The position numbers and the translations under genes were made by a program. The notes beneath the pieces are model-generated. The model ran no database searches. It was not told where the DNA came from and saw only the letters and a program-made list of their open reading frames with translations. Below are positions 16,430 through 25,259 of a DNA stretch of 39,086 nt, piece by piece. Position 1 is the stretch's first letter; each line of letters opens with the position of its first letter. This stretch comes from an uncultured Alphaproteobacteria bacterium (GTDB taxonomy: Bacteria > Pseudomonadota > Alphaproteobacteria > HIMB59 > GCA-002718135), in assembly GCA_902512325.1 (NCBI GenBank), contig CABXIT010000013.1, forward strand, positions 1-39,086, written 5' to 3'.

Positions 16430-17236
16430 ATGACTGTAAAAAATATATTTAGATCAATTTTAGTAACTGCATTTTTATTATTAATTTCTGTAGGAACTAA
16501 TGCAAACAAAATAATTGTTGCAAGCACAACATCAACATATGATACGGGGTTGCTAAATCTATTAAATGAGAAATTTTATGATAAATATAATATTAGGGTT
16601 CAGGTATTATCATTAGGCACTGGTCAAGCAATTAGAACTGCAAAAGATGGTAATGCTGAAATTTTACTAGTTCATCATAAACCTTCTGAGGAAGAATTTA
16701 TGAATAATGGGTATGGTGAAAAAAGGTATGAAATTATGTATAATGATTATGTTTTAGTTGGACCAAAAAATGATAATGGTAAATGCACATCTGTGCAACA
16801 AAAACTTGAAGAAATTTATAATGATAAATCTTTATTTATATCCAGAGGTGATGATAGCGGTACACATCGTAAGGAATTAGAAATGTGGGATTTAGTAAAT
16901 ATTAATATTAAAAAAACTAATGAATGGTACTTAAGTGTTGGTCAAGGAATGGGAAGTACCCTGTTAATTTCAAACGAAAAAAAAGCTTATACTTTATCAG
17001 ATAGAAGTACATGGATTGCATTTAATAATAGGAATAATTTAAAAATTGTATGTGAAGATTTTCCTCCTCTTTTCAATCAGTATGGAATTATTCTAGTTAA
17101 TTCAAAATTGAATAAAAATTTAAATTATAAAGACGCAAATAAATATATTGATTGGTTTAAAACTAAAGAAGTTAAAGAATTAATTAATAATTTTAAAGCT
17201 AAAGGTAAGCAATTATTTTATTATAATTATAATTAG
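16430..17236 (+). CDS. TupA-like tungstate/oxyanion-binding periplasmic protein
   Basis: 268 residues. A Sec signal peptide ends near residue 25 (SVGTNA). The mature protein opens with IIVASTTSTYDTGLL, matching the TupA oxyanion-binding TTST motif (S32-T36). A second conserved segment, SRGDDSGTHRKE (138-149), also matches TupA. The family delivers tungstate to a TupB permease and TupC ATPase for tungsto- or molybdoenzyme cofactor synthesis. Neither partner is in this window, so the transport unit is incomplete or located elsewhere. Its 3' end overlaps the convergent methyltransferase gene by 4 nt. Confidence 0.8.
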   Translation: MTVKNIFRSILVTAFLLLISVGTNANKIIVASTTSTYDTGLLNLLNEKFYDKYNIRVQVLSLGTGQAIRTAKDGNAEILLVHHKPSEEEFMNNGYGEKRYEIMYNDYVLVGPKNDNGKCTSVQQKLEEIYNDKSLFISRGDDSGTHRKELEMWDLVNINIKKTNEWYLSVGQGMGSTLLISNEKKAYTLSDRSTWIAFNNRNNLKIVCEDFPPLFNQYGIILVNSKLNKNLNYKDANKYIDWFKTKEVKELINNFKAKGKQLFYYNYN

Positions 17237-18267
17237 TAAGTTATTTTTTTATTAACATCTTTTAAAGTTTTATCATTACCATGATGAAAATGCTTATCCA
17301 TATTTGGAATATATTTCATTGAGATAGGTTTCTTGCCAATAGCCATAGACATCTGCCTTACATGGTGTGCTTCTGCGCCACAGCAAATTCCAATAAAATT
17401 AATATTTTTTTTACAACACTCTTTAGCAAATTCTCCCATTTCAAATCTGTTACAATATAAATTGTCTAATGCGACTGGAAATGCATTATTTCCTGGAATA
17501 CAATCACAATCATGATCAGAAATATTTAAAAAACCTGGCTCTTCTTCGGTTGTTCTATAAGGAACTGGTAACGCCGCAACATGACAAGAAACATTTTTTC
17601 TAATTTCATCAAGATACTTCATTGTCATTTTTGGTCCTCTGTAACAATTTAAACCAACTACATCAGCGCCATTATCTTCCATCATTTTACATGCTTCAGC
17701 TGGAGTATATCCTTCCCTTGTCACACCTCCTCTTGGTATTGCAAAATTTGTGACAGCAATCATATTTTCTTTTTTAATAGCTTCTAATGCTATTTTCATT
17801 TCACCAGTCCAATTAATTGTTTCTGCAACAATAAAATCCACGCCTGCTTCTTTTGCCCAATAAACTTGTTCTTCGTACATTTTTTGACATTGTTTTAGTG
17901 TTGAGGAGTCATTTGGATCATATATGTTAGTGTTTGCTACATCACCACAAACCATTAGATCCAAATCTTTAAATTCTTTTGCTGCATTTTTAGCTATTTC
18001 TAATGCATTCTTTTGTAATTCTTCTAATAAATGTTCTTTACCGATAATGCGTAATTTTTCTCTATGTCCATAATATGTAAAAGCTTGGACCACATCACTT
18101 CCAGCTCTAATAAATTCTCTATGAAGTTGTGTAACAACTTCAGGATGTTCAATTACTACTTCAGGAACAAAAGCACCTGCAGATAAGTAACCTCTTCTTT
18201 CCATAGCAAATAAATAACCCTCAGCACAAATTATAGGTCCTTTATCTAATCTTTCTAATAAATTCAT
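17233..18267 (-). CDS. betaine-homocysteine S-methyltransferase family protein
   Basis: 344 residues with the homocysteine-methyltransferase barrel. The three zinc-ligand cysteines are C208 (GLNCYRG) and C295-C296 (GICCGAEAHHVRQM). The EGYLFAMERRGYLSAGAFVPE start and the NAFPVALDNLYCNRFEMGEF segment match BHMT rather than cobalamin-dependent MetH. The expected reaction is glycine betaine plus homocysteine to dimethylglycine plus methionine, in the cytoplasm; use of another methyl donor cannot be excluded. SAR11-type bacteria often control such genes with SAM riboswitches, but I could not recognise one in the 87-bp upstream gap. Confidence 0.88.
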   Translation of the reverse strand: MNLLERLDKGPIICAEGYLFAMERRGYLSAGAFVPEVVIEHPEVVTQLHREFIRAGSDVVQAFTYYGHREKLRIIGKEHLLEELQKNALEIAKNAAKEFKDLDLMVCGDVANTNIYDPNDSSTLKQCQKMYEEQVYWAKEAGVDFIVAETINWTGEMKIALEAIKKENMIAVTNFAIPRGGVTREGYTPAEACKMMEDNGADVVGLNCYRGPKMTMKYLDEIRKNVSCHVAALPVPYRTTEEEPGFLNISDHDCDCIPGNNAFPVALDNLYCNRFEMGEFAKECCKKNINFIGICCGAEAHHVRQMSMAIGKKPISMKYIPNMDKHFHHGNDKTLKDVNKKITY

Positions 18268-18354
18268 AACATGTAAAATATAGTTTAAATTTTCACAATA
18301 TTGATCAAAATGATATATTAGATTTTTAATTTTAAAAAATTAATTGTTAATAAT

Positions 18355-19137
18355 TCATTTAACTCTTCCAAAGAAAGTTAATCTTGCATTTTCAGATAGT
18401 TCAATATTTTGTTCTTGATTGTAATTTAAGGTAATAAGAATTCTAGGAATGTCACTTTCTACTGGGGTTACTCTATGAAGATAATTTCTTCCATAAAATA
18501 ATATTAACGTGCCATTACTTACGTCAAGTTTCTTAGGTTTTGTTTTACCTTCAATAATACTAGATATTAGTGTCTTATCAATATAGTTGTTATTTGAGTC
18601 TCTTCCCTCAGAAATATATTCAAATTCACCACCTAAAGGAGCAGACTGGATCATTAAAGTAATTGCAAATGAGGCATTATCAAAATGCCATCCAAGTTGC
18701 TGACCTTTTTGATAATAATTTAGATTAATCGAAGAAAGATTATCAGCATATGGAAAGATTTGATCAAGCTCTAAGACATATTTTAGAAAATCTTTAAAAG
18801 TATTTGAATTATACAACAAAATTAAATCAGATTTTTCACTAATGAGGTCATGAGGAACGCAACCTTTGTCACTGGTCATTAATTTATTTATTGGATCAGA
18901 AATATCCAAATCAGGTGATTGTTTATTTAATAAAATTGTATGTTTCTGATCACAATAAAAAGCTTTATCTTCTAAAGATTTTGTTTCTTTTAAAATTTTT
19001 TCAAGGCTATCTATTGATAAAAAGCTTTCTAAAACTAATAAAGAGTTTTTTTTAATTAATGCATTACATTTTTGAATATAATCGTCATCATTTATTGGAT
19101 GTTTTTTAAAATCAACAATAGAATTAATATCTCTCAT
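18355..19137 (-). CDS. 2-oxoglutarate/Fe(II)-dependent oxygenase
   Basis: A 260-residue protein with the double-stranded beta-helix iron site. Ligands are H151 and D153 (GWHFDNASF) and H221 (YLHRVTPV), with R232 (PRILITLNY) well placed to bind 2-oxoglutarate. The N-terminal 100 residues are helical and without recognised motifs. Enzymes of this class hydroxylate or halogenate amino acids, lipids or other small molecules; the substrate is not predictable here. It begins 2 nt after the GFA-like gene ends, so the two are probably one transcript. Confidence 0.8.
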   Translation of the reverse strand: MRDINSIVDFKKHPINDDDYIQKCNALIKKNSLLVLESFLSIDSLEKILKETKSLEDKAFYCDQKHTILLNKQSPDLDISDPINKLMTSDKGCVPHDLISEKSDLILLYNSNTFKDFLKYVLELDQIFPYADNLSSINLNYYQKGQQLGWHFDNASFAITLMIQSAPLGGEFEYISEGRDSNNNYIDKTLISSIIEGKTKPKKLDVSNGTLILFYGRNYLHRVTPVESDIPRILITLNYNQEQNIELSENARLTFFGRVK

Positions 19138-19139
19138 AT

Positions 19140-19544
19140 TTAAGTATATTTTTTAAATTTAGGTAACTTGTCTTCAATCTTATAATAATCTCTTTTATTT
19201 TTTACATAAATGTGTGAAATTGTTTCCAATTTACTTGGATTTTTAAATAAACCTGCTGATATAGAAACAGCCTTACTGCCATATCTTTTAAAAAAAATGC
19301 TTGCTCCACAATTATTACAAAAACCTCTTTTTGCTTTGCTTGATGATTTATACCATTTAAGAGTTTTTTTTGATTTAAAAACAATATTCTCTTCTAGTAC
19401 TGAAGTATAAGCAGCAAAGTTACCATGAGTTTTTGCGCATTGAATGCAATGGCAATTTATTACAGGTCGAAATTCTCCTTTAATTTTCATAGAGATTCCG
19501 TTACACAAACAAGAAGCGCTTAAAGATCTAATTTTTTTATTCAT
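19140..19544 (-). CDS. GFA/CENP-V-family zinc protein
   Basis: A 134-residue protein of the glutathione-dependent formaldehyde-activating (GFA) fold. Zinc-ligand cysteines are C12 and C14 (SCLCNG), C31, C33 and C36 (NCHCIQCAKTHG), and C76 and C79 (FCNNCGASIFF), the full family set. Many members are not formaldehyde-glutathione synthases and their roles are unknown. It leads the pair with the 2OG oxygenase gene and is divergent from selO. Confidence 0.85.
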   Translation of the reverse strand: MNKKIRSLSASCLCNGISMKIKGEFRPVINCHCIQCAKTHGNFAAYTSVLEENIVFKSKKTLKWYKSSSKAKRGFCNNCGASIFFKRYGSKAVSISAGLFKNPSKLETISHIYVKNKRDYYKIEDKLPKFKKYT

Positions 19545-19684
19545 TATAAAATATGGTCATTAAAAAAACTTTTTAACAGATTAAATATTTCATATAAATC
19601 ATTATAAATTATAATTTTCAATATAGAATGGTATAATAGATAATAATTATAATTTATGATATAATAATCTATCAGGTACAATAA
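19545..19684. promoter_or_regulatory. divergent intergenic region between GFA-like gene and selO
   Basis: 140 bp of very AT-rich DNA. Two TATAAT hexamers face selO (19632-19637 and 19660-19665), but neither has a convincing -35 box at the right distance, and in such AT-rich DNA they may arise by chance. No hairpin or operator is clear. The selO start has only a weak CAGGTA before it. Confidence 0.25.
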
Positions 19685-21091
19685 ATGGATACTAATTGGA
19701 ATTTTGAGAATTCTTACTTAACTTTACCTAAAATTTTCTACTCAAATACTAAACCTGAAAATTTTAAAAATTTAAAAGTAATTTTAAAAAATGAGAACTT
19801 GTTAAAATTTCTAAATATTGAAAAAAACAAATTTGAGAATCTGTTAATAAATTCAATTAACAATAAAAATATTAATTATTTTTCTCAAGCTTATGCAGGA
19901 CATCAATTTGGTCATTTCACAATTCTTGGTGATGGTAGAGCAACTTGCTTAGGAGAACATATAAACAAACAAAATGAAAGATTTGATATTCAGTTAAAAG
20001 GATCTGGAAAAACTCCCTACTCTAGAAATGGGGATGGCAAAGGGACACTAAAATCAATGCTTAGAGAATATATAATTAGTGAAGCTATGCACAATTTAAA
20101 AATTAGCACAACTCGATCTTTAGCAATTTTAAAAACTGGAGAAAAAATATTTAGAACAAGTTTTGAGGAAGGTGGAATTTTAGTAAGAGTTGCAAAAAGT
20201 CATATACGTGTTGGTACATTCCAACTTGCAAGTTTAAGTAAAGAAAAAAAAGATGTAGAAGATTTATTAGAATATTCAATTAAAAGATTGTATCCAGAAA
20301 TATCAAAAAATAATGATAGGTATTTAAAATTTTTTACAAAAATAGCTGAAAGTCAAATTAATTTAATTGTTGAATGGCAAAGAATTGGTTTTATTCACGG
20401 AGTTATGAATACAGATAATATGTCTATTAGTGGAGAGACAATTGATTACGGACCTTGTGCTTTTATGGATGAATACAATCCTAATAAAAAATTTAGTTCA
20501 ATTGATTATAATGGAAGATATGCATTTAATAATCAGCCAAGAATTGCTCTCTGGAATTTAGCCCGTTTAGCTGAAACAATTTTACATTTAATTGATGAAA
20601 ATCAAGATAAAGCTATAAAAAAAATTGAAAAAATACTTAAACTGTATGAAAAAAAATATCATGAATTGTGGATGTCCATGATGAGAGATAAAATAAATAT
20701 TAATAATTTCAATAAAAATGACGAAAAACTAATTAAAGAATTACTTGATTTAATGCATGTATTTAAATTGGATTATACAAATACATTTGTCGATATTGAA
20801 AATAATGACATTCAAAAAAATGATTTCATGAAAGAATGGTATGGAAAATTAAAAGAAAGAAGAAAATTAAATAATAATAAAAAAACTATAAACAAAAATA
20901 TTAATCCAAAGATAATCCCAAGAAATCATATCGTTGAAAAGATATTAAATGAAGTAGAAAAAGGCAAATATAATAATTTAGATAGTTTTTTAATAAATTT
21001 AAAAAATCCTTATAAAAATAATAAGTCTATTGAATTCATAAGAGAACCAAATGAGCAAGAAAAAGTACATCAAACATTTTGTGGGACTTAA
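19685..21091 (+). CDS. selO: SelO (YdiU) protein adenylyltransferase
   Basis: 468 residues of the SelO pseudokinase family, which binds ATP upside down and AMPylates Ser, Thr or Tyr of target proteins, notably in redox homeostasis. Motifs include AGHQFGHF (71-78), LGDGRA (81-86), QLKGSGKTPYSR (103-114), the catalytic HGVMNTDNM with D244, and metal-binding DYGP with D254. The C-terminus ends TFCGT; the Cys466 position is the one taken by selenocysteine in animal SelO and is thought to regulate it by disulfide. Length matches bacterial homologues. Confidence 0.93.
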   Translation: MDTNWNFENSYLTLPKIFYSNTKPENFKNLKVILKNENLLKFLNIEKNKFENLLINSINNKNINYFSQAYAGHQFGHFTILGDGRATCLGEHINKQNERFDIQLKGSGKTPYSRNGDGKGTLKSMLREYIISEAMHNLKISTTRSLAILKTGEKIFRTSFEEGGILVRVAKSHIRVGTFQLASLSKEKKDVEDLLEYSIKRLYPEISKNNDRYLKFFTKIAESQINLIVEWQRIGFIHGVMNTDNMSISGETIDYGPCAFMDEYNPNKKFSSIDYNGRYAFNNQPRIALWNLARLAETILHLIDENQDKAIKKIEKILKLYEKKYHELWMSMMRDKININNFNKNDEKLIKELLDLMHVFKLDYTNTFVDIENNDIQKNDFMKEWYGKLKERRKLNNNKKTINKNINPKIIPRNHIVEKILNEVEKGKYNNLDSFLINLKNPYKNNKSIEFIREPNEQEKVHQTFCGT

Positions 21092-21095
21092 AATT

Positions 21096-21644
21096 TTATA
21101 TTAAATTTTCTTTAAAAATATCTACAATAGATACTAAAATTATATGATGTGACATTTCTATATAATTATAATTATTTGAATTTATATGAATATTTATATC
21201 ACCGAGCTTTGCCAAATTGTTTTCTTTATCAAAACCACTAAATGTAATCAGAGGAATATTATTTTCATTGCAATATTTTGCGGCATTAATTATATTATTT
21301 GAAGTTCCACTACTGCTTATGAGAATTAAAATATCATTTTTTTGCATATAGGCTTTAACAGCTTCTTTAACCCAATTATCGTGACCAAAGTCATTTGCAA
21401 AACAAGTAATTAAATTAGAATTATTAAATGTATTAGAAGGTACATTTGCTACTTTAGTAAAATCAACACTTACATGACTAGCGATTGAAGAACTACCTCC
21501 ATTACCAACAATGACAACTTTACCATTGTTTCTTTTGCATTTTAAAATTAATTCAACTGATCTATCGATTAATGAGGTATCTAAATCAATCAATAAATCA
21601 TAAATTGATTTGTTATAATTTTTAAAATATTTTTCGAATTTCAT
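21096..21644 (-). CDS. SIS-domain sugar-phosphate isomerase (GmhA-like)
   Basis: 182 residues with a single SIS domain: the phosphosugar loop GNGGSSSIASH (47-57) and the second loop ISSSGTSNNIINA. Overall similarity is to sedoheptulose-7-phosphate isomerase, and the ITCFANDFGHDNW segment fits that group. The residue matching the catalytic glutamate of E. coli GmhA appears to be Asp (SVDFTK), as in a related subgroup. No other heptose or LPS genes are in the window, so a role in heptose synthesis is inferred only. It is convergent with selO, leaving 4 nt between stops. Confidence 0.75.
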   Translation of the reverse strand: MKFEKYFKNYNKSIYDLLIDLDTSLIDRSVELILKCKRNNGKVVIVGNGGSSSIASHVSVDFTKVANVPSNTFNNSNLITCFANDFGHDNWVKEAVKAYMQKNDILILISSSGTSNNIINAAKYCNENNIPLITFSGFDKENNLAKLGDINIHINSNNYNYIEMSHHIILVSIVDIFKENLI

Positions 21645-21795
21645 AACTTTTAAATTAACTATAGAATTAGTTATTAAGAATAAAGAAGATTTTTCTTAAT
21701 TAGACTAATATTATCTTTCAAATCCAATAAAGATAGCTTAATTGTCAAATGAATATATTTGCAACAGATCAATTGATTAAATTTTAATAATACAA

Positions 21796-22269
21796 ATGTT
21801 TATTTTTCAAGGTATAGTTTCAGGTTTAGTAGCTACAATAATTTTTGATTTGTTTAATTATTCATTAAATTTTGCATATAGTATTGATAAGCCGAAATGG
21901 AATTTATTAGGTAGATATTTTTTAGGCTACAAGAAAGGGAAGTTTATCAGAAAATCTTTATTAGAAGATGATGAATTAGATAATGAATTAATTTGGGGAT
22001 ATTTTTTTCATTATTTAATTGGTTTAATATATGGATTGTTATTAGTAATTCTTAACTATTTATTATTTGATTATCCTTCCATATTGCTTTCATATGTTTT
22101 TGGTTTTACTACTGTTTTAGGGGGCTGGTGTTTTTTAATGCCATTTGCTTATAATTTAGGTTTTTTTGCATCAAAAAGTGAAAACAGAATTAAAATTTTA
22201 GTTCAAAATCTAATAGCTCATTTTGTATTTGGTAATGGTTTATTTATTGGTTTTTATATGACTTTTTAA
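21796..22269 (+). CDS. DUF2938-like membrane protein
   Basis: 157 residues with four hydrophobic helices. The family-type segments are visible: an N-terminal GIVSGLVATIIFDL helix, LLGRYFLGYKKGKF, WGYFFHYLIGLIYGLLL, and a C-terminal AHFVFGNGLFIG. DUF2938 proteins are conserved bacterial inner-membrane proteins of unknown function. The 151-bp gap upstream is AT-rich, with an 8-bp inverted repeat (21673-21680 / 21693-21700) of uncertain meaning. Confidence 0.7.
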   Translation: MFIFQGIVSGLVATIIFDLFNYSLNFAYSIDKPKWNLLGRYFLGYKKGKFIRKSLLEDDELDNELIWGYFFHYLIGLIYGLLLVILNYLLFDYPSILLSYVFGFTTVLGGWCFLMPFAYNLGFFASKSENRIKILVQNLIAHFVFGNGLFIGFYMTF

Positions 22270-22281
22270 TTCATATATTTC

Positions 22282-22302
22282 AATTATTTATTTTAAATAA
22301 TT
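22282..22302. terminator. AT-only hairpin between convergent genes
   Basis: AATTATTTA (22282-22290) and TAAATAATT (22294-22302) form a perfect 9-bp stem around a TTT loop between the DUF2938-like and pterin-dehydratase gene ends; it touches the latter's stop codon. Lack of G-C pairs makes it weak, so it is only a possible two-way terminator. Confidence 0.35.
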
Positions 22303-22633
22303 AAACAATAATTTCAATTTTAGTTGCTAATATAAAGTCATTTAGAGATAAGCCTTGAATGGCATGTGTGTGTAACATAATTAATGCATAACCCCAACCA
22401 AGAGAAATATCAGGATGATGCCCCTCTTCATCGGCTAATTTACCTACTTTATTAGTAAATTTAAGAGCTTCATTAAAAGTTTTAAAGTTAAATTTCTTAA
22501 AAATCATTTTTTGTTCTTCATTTACTGACCAATTATCTAAATTTGATAAATATTTACTAATTTGTTTTTCATCAAATTTAGGAGTATTTCCTGAGCAAGC
22601 TTGGCATTTTTGGTTTTTTAAATCTATATTCAT
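22301..22633 (-). CDS. phhB: pterin-4a-carbinolamine dehydratase
   Basis: 110 residues matching the PCD/DCoH family: N-terminal CQACSGNTPKF, then the active-site EEGHHPDISLGWGY (H72-H73-P74) and a third histidine near 88-90. It dehydrates 4a-hydroxytetrahydrobiopterin formed by aromatic amino acid hydroxylases, but no phenylalanine hydroxylase gene is present here; in many bacteria the protein has another, possibly cofactor-linked, role. It is the final gene of the eleven-gene minus-strand row and overlaps the SMP-30 gene by 4 nt. Confidence 0.9.
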   Translation of the reverse strand: MNIDLKNQKCQACSGNTPKFDEKQISKYLSNLDNWSVNEEQKMIFKKFNFKTFNEALKFTNKVGKLADEEGHHPDISLGWGYALIMLHTHAIQGLSLNDFILATKIEIIV

Positions 22634-23559
22634 TTAAATTTTGCACCTACTTGATTTAATTCCATTTTATATAAAGAACTTGTAGCTGTAACATATAAAA
22701 TATTACCTTCTTTACCACCAAATTCTAAATTTGATACTAATTCGGGAACCAATATTTGACCTATCAATTTATTTTTAGGATTAAAGCATTTTATAGCTTT
22801 ACCTGCACTTGTCCAAATATTACCATCTCTGTCACTTCTAAAACCGTCAGAAAAGAAAGGTTTAAAATCATAAACTAATTTTTGATTTTTTATTTCATTA
22901 TTTACAACATCAAAAACATATAAGCATTTTATATTTTCACCTGTGTCAGCAACATAAAGTTTTTTTTCATCATGTGAAAAGGCTATTCCATTTGGCCTAT
23001 CAAGATTTTTCGTCATCACGTCCAATTTTTGTGTATGAGGATTAAATCTAAATACATAACATCCATCATATTCTTGCTCACCCGGATAACCTTCATAATC
23101 TGACAAAATTCCATAAGGTGGATCTGTAAACCATATTGTATCATCAGATTTAACACATATATCATTAGGCGAATTTAATTTTTTTCCTTCATATGAATCT
23201 ATAATTATAGATACATTCAAATCATCATCAGTTTTATAAACACATCGACCTCCATGTGAGCAAGAAATTAGATTTTCTTGATTATCAATTGTATTTCCAT
23301 TACAAAAATTAGAAGGATTTCTATATTCTGAAATTTCACCATTAAGTAATTTCATCATTCTGTTATTTGGATTATCACTCCACACAAGCATTTCTTTATG
23401 TGGAATATAACATGGACCTTCAGCCCATAATGTACCTTGAAATACCTGAGTAAAATCTTTTGTTTTTAGATAACTATTAAATAAATCAGTGTTTTCTACA
23501 TGATCCATTACAGAGTTTTTAAATTTATAAACTGTTGGACTAAAATCTTTTTTAATCAT
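22630..23559 (-). CDS. SMP-30/gluconolactonase-family protein
   Basis: A 309-residue six-bladed beta-propeller of the SMP-30/GNL/LRE family. Metal-site residues fit: E47 in LWAEGP, the Asn of SPND, the Asn of RPNGIAFS and the Asp of FSDGFRSD. Such enzymes hydrolyse sugar lactones; gluconolactonase is the default annotation but the true substrate is open. No signal peptide is seen. It overlaps the preceding dehydrogenase gene by 8 nt, which suggests a shared pathway for a sugar acid or hydroxy acid, though this is inference. Confidence 0.85.
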   Translation of the reverse strand: MIKKDFSPTVYKFKNSVMDHVENTDLFNSYLKTKDFTQVFQGTLWAEGPCYIPHKEMLVWSDNPNNRMMKLLNGEISEYRNPSNFCNGNTIDNQENLISCSHGGRCVYKTDDDLNVSIIIDSYEGKKLNSPNDICVKSDDTIWFTDPPYGILSDYEGYPGEQEYDGCYVFRFNPHTQKLDVMTKNLDRPNGIAFSHDEKKLYVADTGENIKCLYVFDVVNNEIKNQKLVYDFKPFFSDGFRSDRDGNIWTSAGKAIKCFNPKNKLIGQILVPELVSNLEFGGKEGNILYVTATSSLYKMELNQVGAKFK

Positions 23560-24505
23560 TATTTACCTCTATAGCCTTTTTCTTTTTATTAGAATCAATA
23601 AGAGCTGCTGGAAAACCTTTAGATCGTAAATTTTCTCCACAATCATTTTCAAGTAATTTAATAATGCTTGTACTTAAAGATCTTTTTCCAAGTTTTTTTT
23701 CACCATTTTTAAAAGTGCGTACCATTAAATTACTAATTTTCGCTGGTATGTTAAATTTTTTTGTAAGTTTATTAAACAATCCTACATCTTTACAAACTAA
23801 ATCCATTGTAAATCCAACATCATAAGATCCATTTAATATAACTTGACTTTCTGTTTCATGTACAAAACTATTACCAGAGCTAATTTTTATTCCATTATAA
23901 ACAGTCTTAAGATCTAAGCCATATTTTTTACTAACCATTAAAGCTTCTCCAATAGCCAAAAGATTAATAGAAGCTAAATAATTAGTGACAACTTTAAGAG
24001 TTGATGCATTTCCTATTTTTCCACAATATAAAATTTTATATCCAATACAACTCAAAACAGGGAATGATCTTTTGAAATTTTTTTTACTACCGCCAACTAA
24101 TATTGAAATATTACCACTTTCAGCTTTATGCTGACCTCCTGTTATAGGGGCTTCTAACACTTGTGCTTTTTGCTTAAATAGAAAACTTGACAACATTTTC
24201 ATATCTTCTTCATCAGTTGTGCTCATTTCTATCCAGAGATGATTATTTTTTATGAAAGGCAGACAATTTAATATAACATTTTTAACGTCCTTTGGTGAAG
24301 GTAAACAAGTAATAAAAACTGTTACATTATTTACTAGTTCCTTTAGTGATTTACATAAAATAGCACCTTGAGAAACTAATTTTTCTGATGATTTTATGTT
24401 TAAGTCATAAACATATAAAGTAAAATATTTTTTTTTAAGAATATTAAAAGCTACCTTACTTCCAACATTTCCCAATCCTATAAATCCTATTTTTGTATCT
24501 TTCAT
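23552..24505 (-). CDS. 3-hydroxyisobutyrate dehydrogenase-like NAD(P) oxidoreductase
   Basis: 317 residues of the beta-hydroxyacid dehydrogenase family. The Rossmann motif is GFIGLGNVGS (7-16), the substrate loop is APITGGQHKAESG, and the catalytic lysine lies in LKVVTNYL. The C-terminal helical domain ends with an extra basic tail of about 15-20 residues. Family members oxidise hydroxyisobutyrate, tartronate semialdehyde or related acids. It overlaps neighbours on both sides (4 and 8 nt). Confidence 0.85.
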   Translation of the reverse strand: MKDTKIGFIGLGNVGSKVAFNILKKKYFTLYVYDLNIKSSEKLVSQGAILCKSLKELVNNVTVFITCLPSPKDVKNVILNCLPFIKNNHLWIEMSTTDEEDMKMLSSFLFKQKAQVLEAPITGGQHKAESGNISILVGGSKKNFKRSFPVLSCIGYKILYCGKIGNASTLKVVTNYLASINLLAIGEALMVSKKYGLDLKTVYNGIKISSGNSFVHETESQVILNGSYDVGFTMDLVCKDVGLFNKLTKKFNIPAKISNLMVRTFKNGEKKLGKRSLSTSIIKLLENDCGENLRSKGFPAALIDSNKKKKAIEVNND

Positions 24506-25254
24506 AAATTAATAGTCATTCCGTCATATGCTGGTTCAATATTTTCTGGGCATTTTGAGAGCAGTTCTTCATAATCTAAAAGTGCTGTCATATGAGTGAA
24601 TATTGTTTTTTTTGGTTTGATATATTTTATATAATCAATTATCTGTTCAAACCCTGCATGTGAAGGATGAGGATCATATCTAAGTAATCCTACAATCCAC
24701 AGATCTAAATCTTTTAATTTATCAATATCATTTTCATAGAAGTTTTTTATATCAGTTGAATACGCAAAATTATTAATTCTATATGATTGAACATCAATAG
24801 ATCCATGATTATGTTTAAATGTTTCAATTTTTACATCATCTATTAAAAAATTATTATTAATCGTTTTTAAAGTCATAAAAGGAGAATAATCTTTATGACC
24901 ATCAAAAATATATTTATAATTTCTGATCATTGATTCTTTAATATCTTCTGAGAGATAAGCAGGGATTATTGATTGATTGATTAATGACATGGCTCTCATA
25001 TCTGGCAATCCTGCTGTATGGTCAGAATGTTCATGAGTAAAAAGAACTGCGTCAATTTTAATACATTTGGCATTATATAGTTGAGATCTTAAATCAGGGC
25101 TTGTATCAATTAATAAGTTTTTATCATTTACATTAATTAAAATAGAGGATCTTGTGCGATGATTTTTACTATTATTTATATTGATATTACCATTTTTTCC
25201 CCAAGCAAGTGGAGAGCCAAAAGAACCTCCACAACCTAAAATTCTTACTTTCAT
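24502..25254 (-). CDS. MBL-fold metallohydrolase (PhnP-like)
   Basis: A 250-residue metallo-beta-lactamase-fold protein. The metal motif is THEHSDH (73-79), with further ligands at HNHG and in STD. N-terminal LGCGGSFGSP and the late FTHMTALLDY segment match the PhnP-like phosphodiesterase group that follows tatD in many alphaproteobacteria. The substrate, probably a cyclic phosphodiester or a nucleic acid fragment, is unproven. The gene starts 5 nt after the tatD stop. Confidence 0.88.
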   Translation of the reverse strand: MKVRILGCGGSFGSPLAWGKNGNININNSKNHRTRSSILINVNDKNLLIDTSPDLRSQLYNAKCIKIDAVLFTHEHSDHTAGLPDMRAMSLINQSIIPAYLSEDIKESMIRNYKYIFDGHKDYSPFMTLKTINNNFLIDDVKIETFKHNHGSIDVQSYRINNFAYSTDIKNFYENDIDKLKDLDLWIVGLLRYDPHPSHAGFEQIIDYIKYIKPKKTIFTHMTALLDYEELLSKCPENIEPAYDGMTINL

Positions 25255-25259
25255 TATTT

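Noticed and set aside
18268-18354. Possible SAM riboswitch upstream of the betaine-homocysteine methyltransferase gene
   Set aside because: SAR11-type relatives have SAM-V riboswitches near such genes, but I could not find a convincing pseudoknot core in this AT-rich stretch. An Infernal search with the SAM-II/SAM-V models would settle it.
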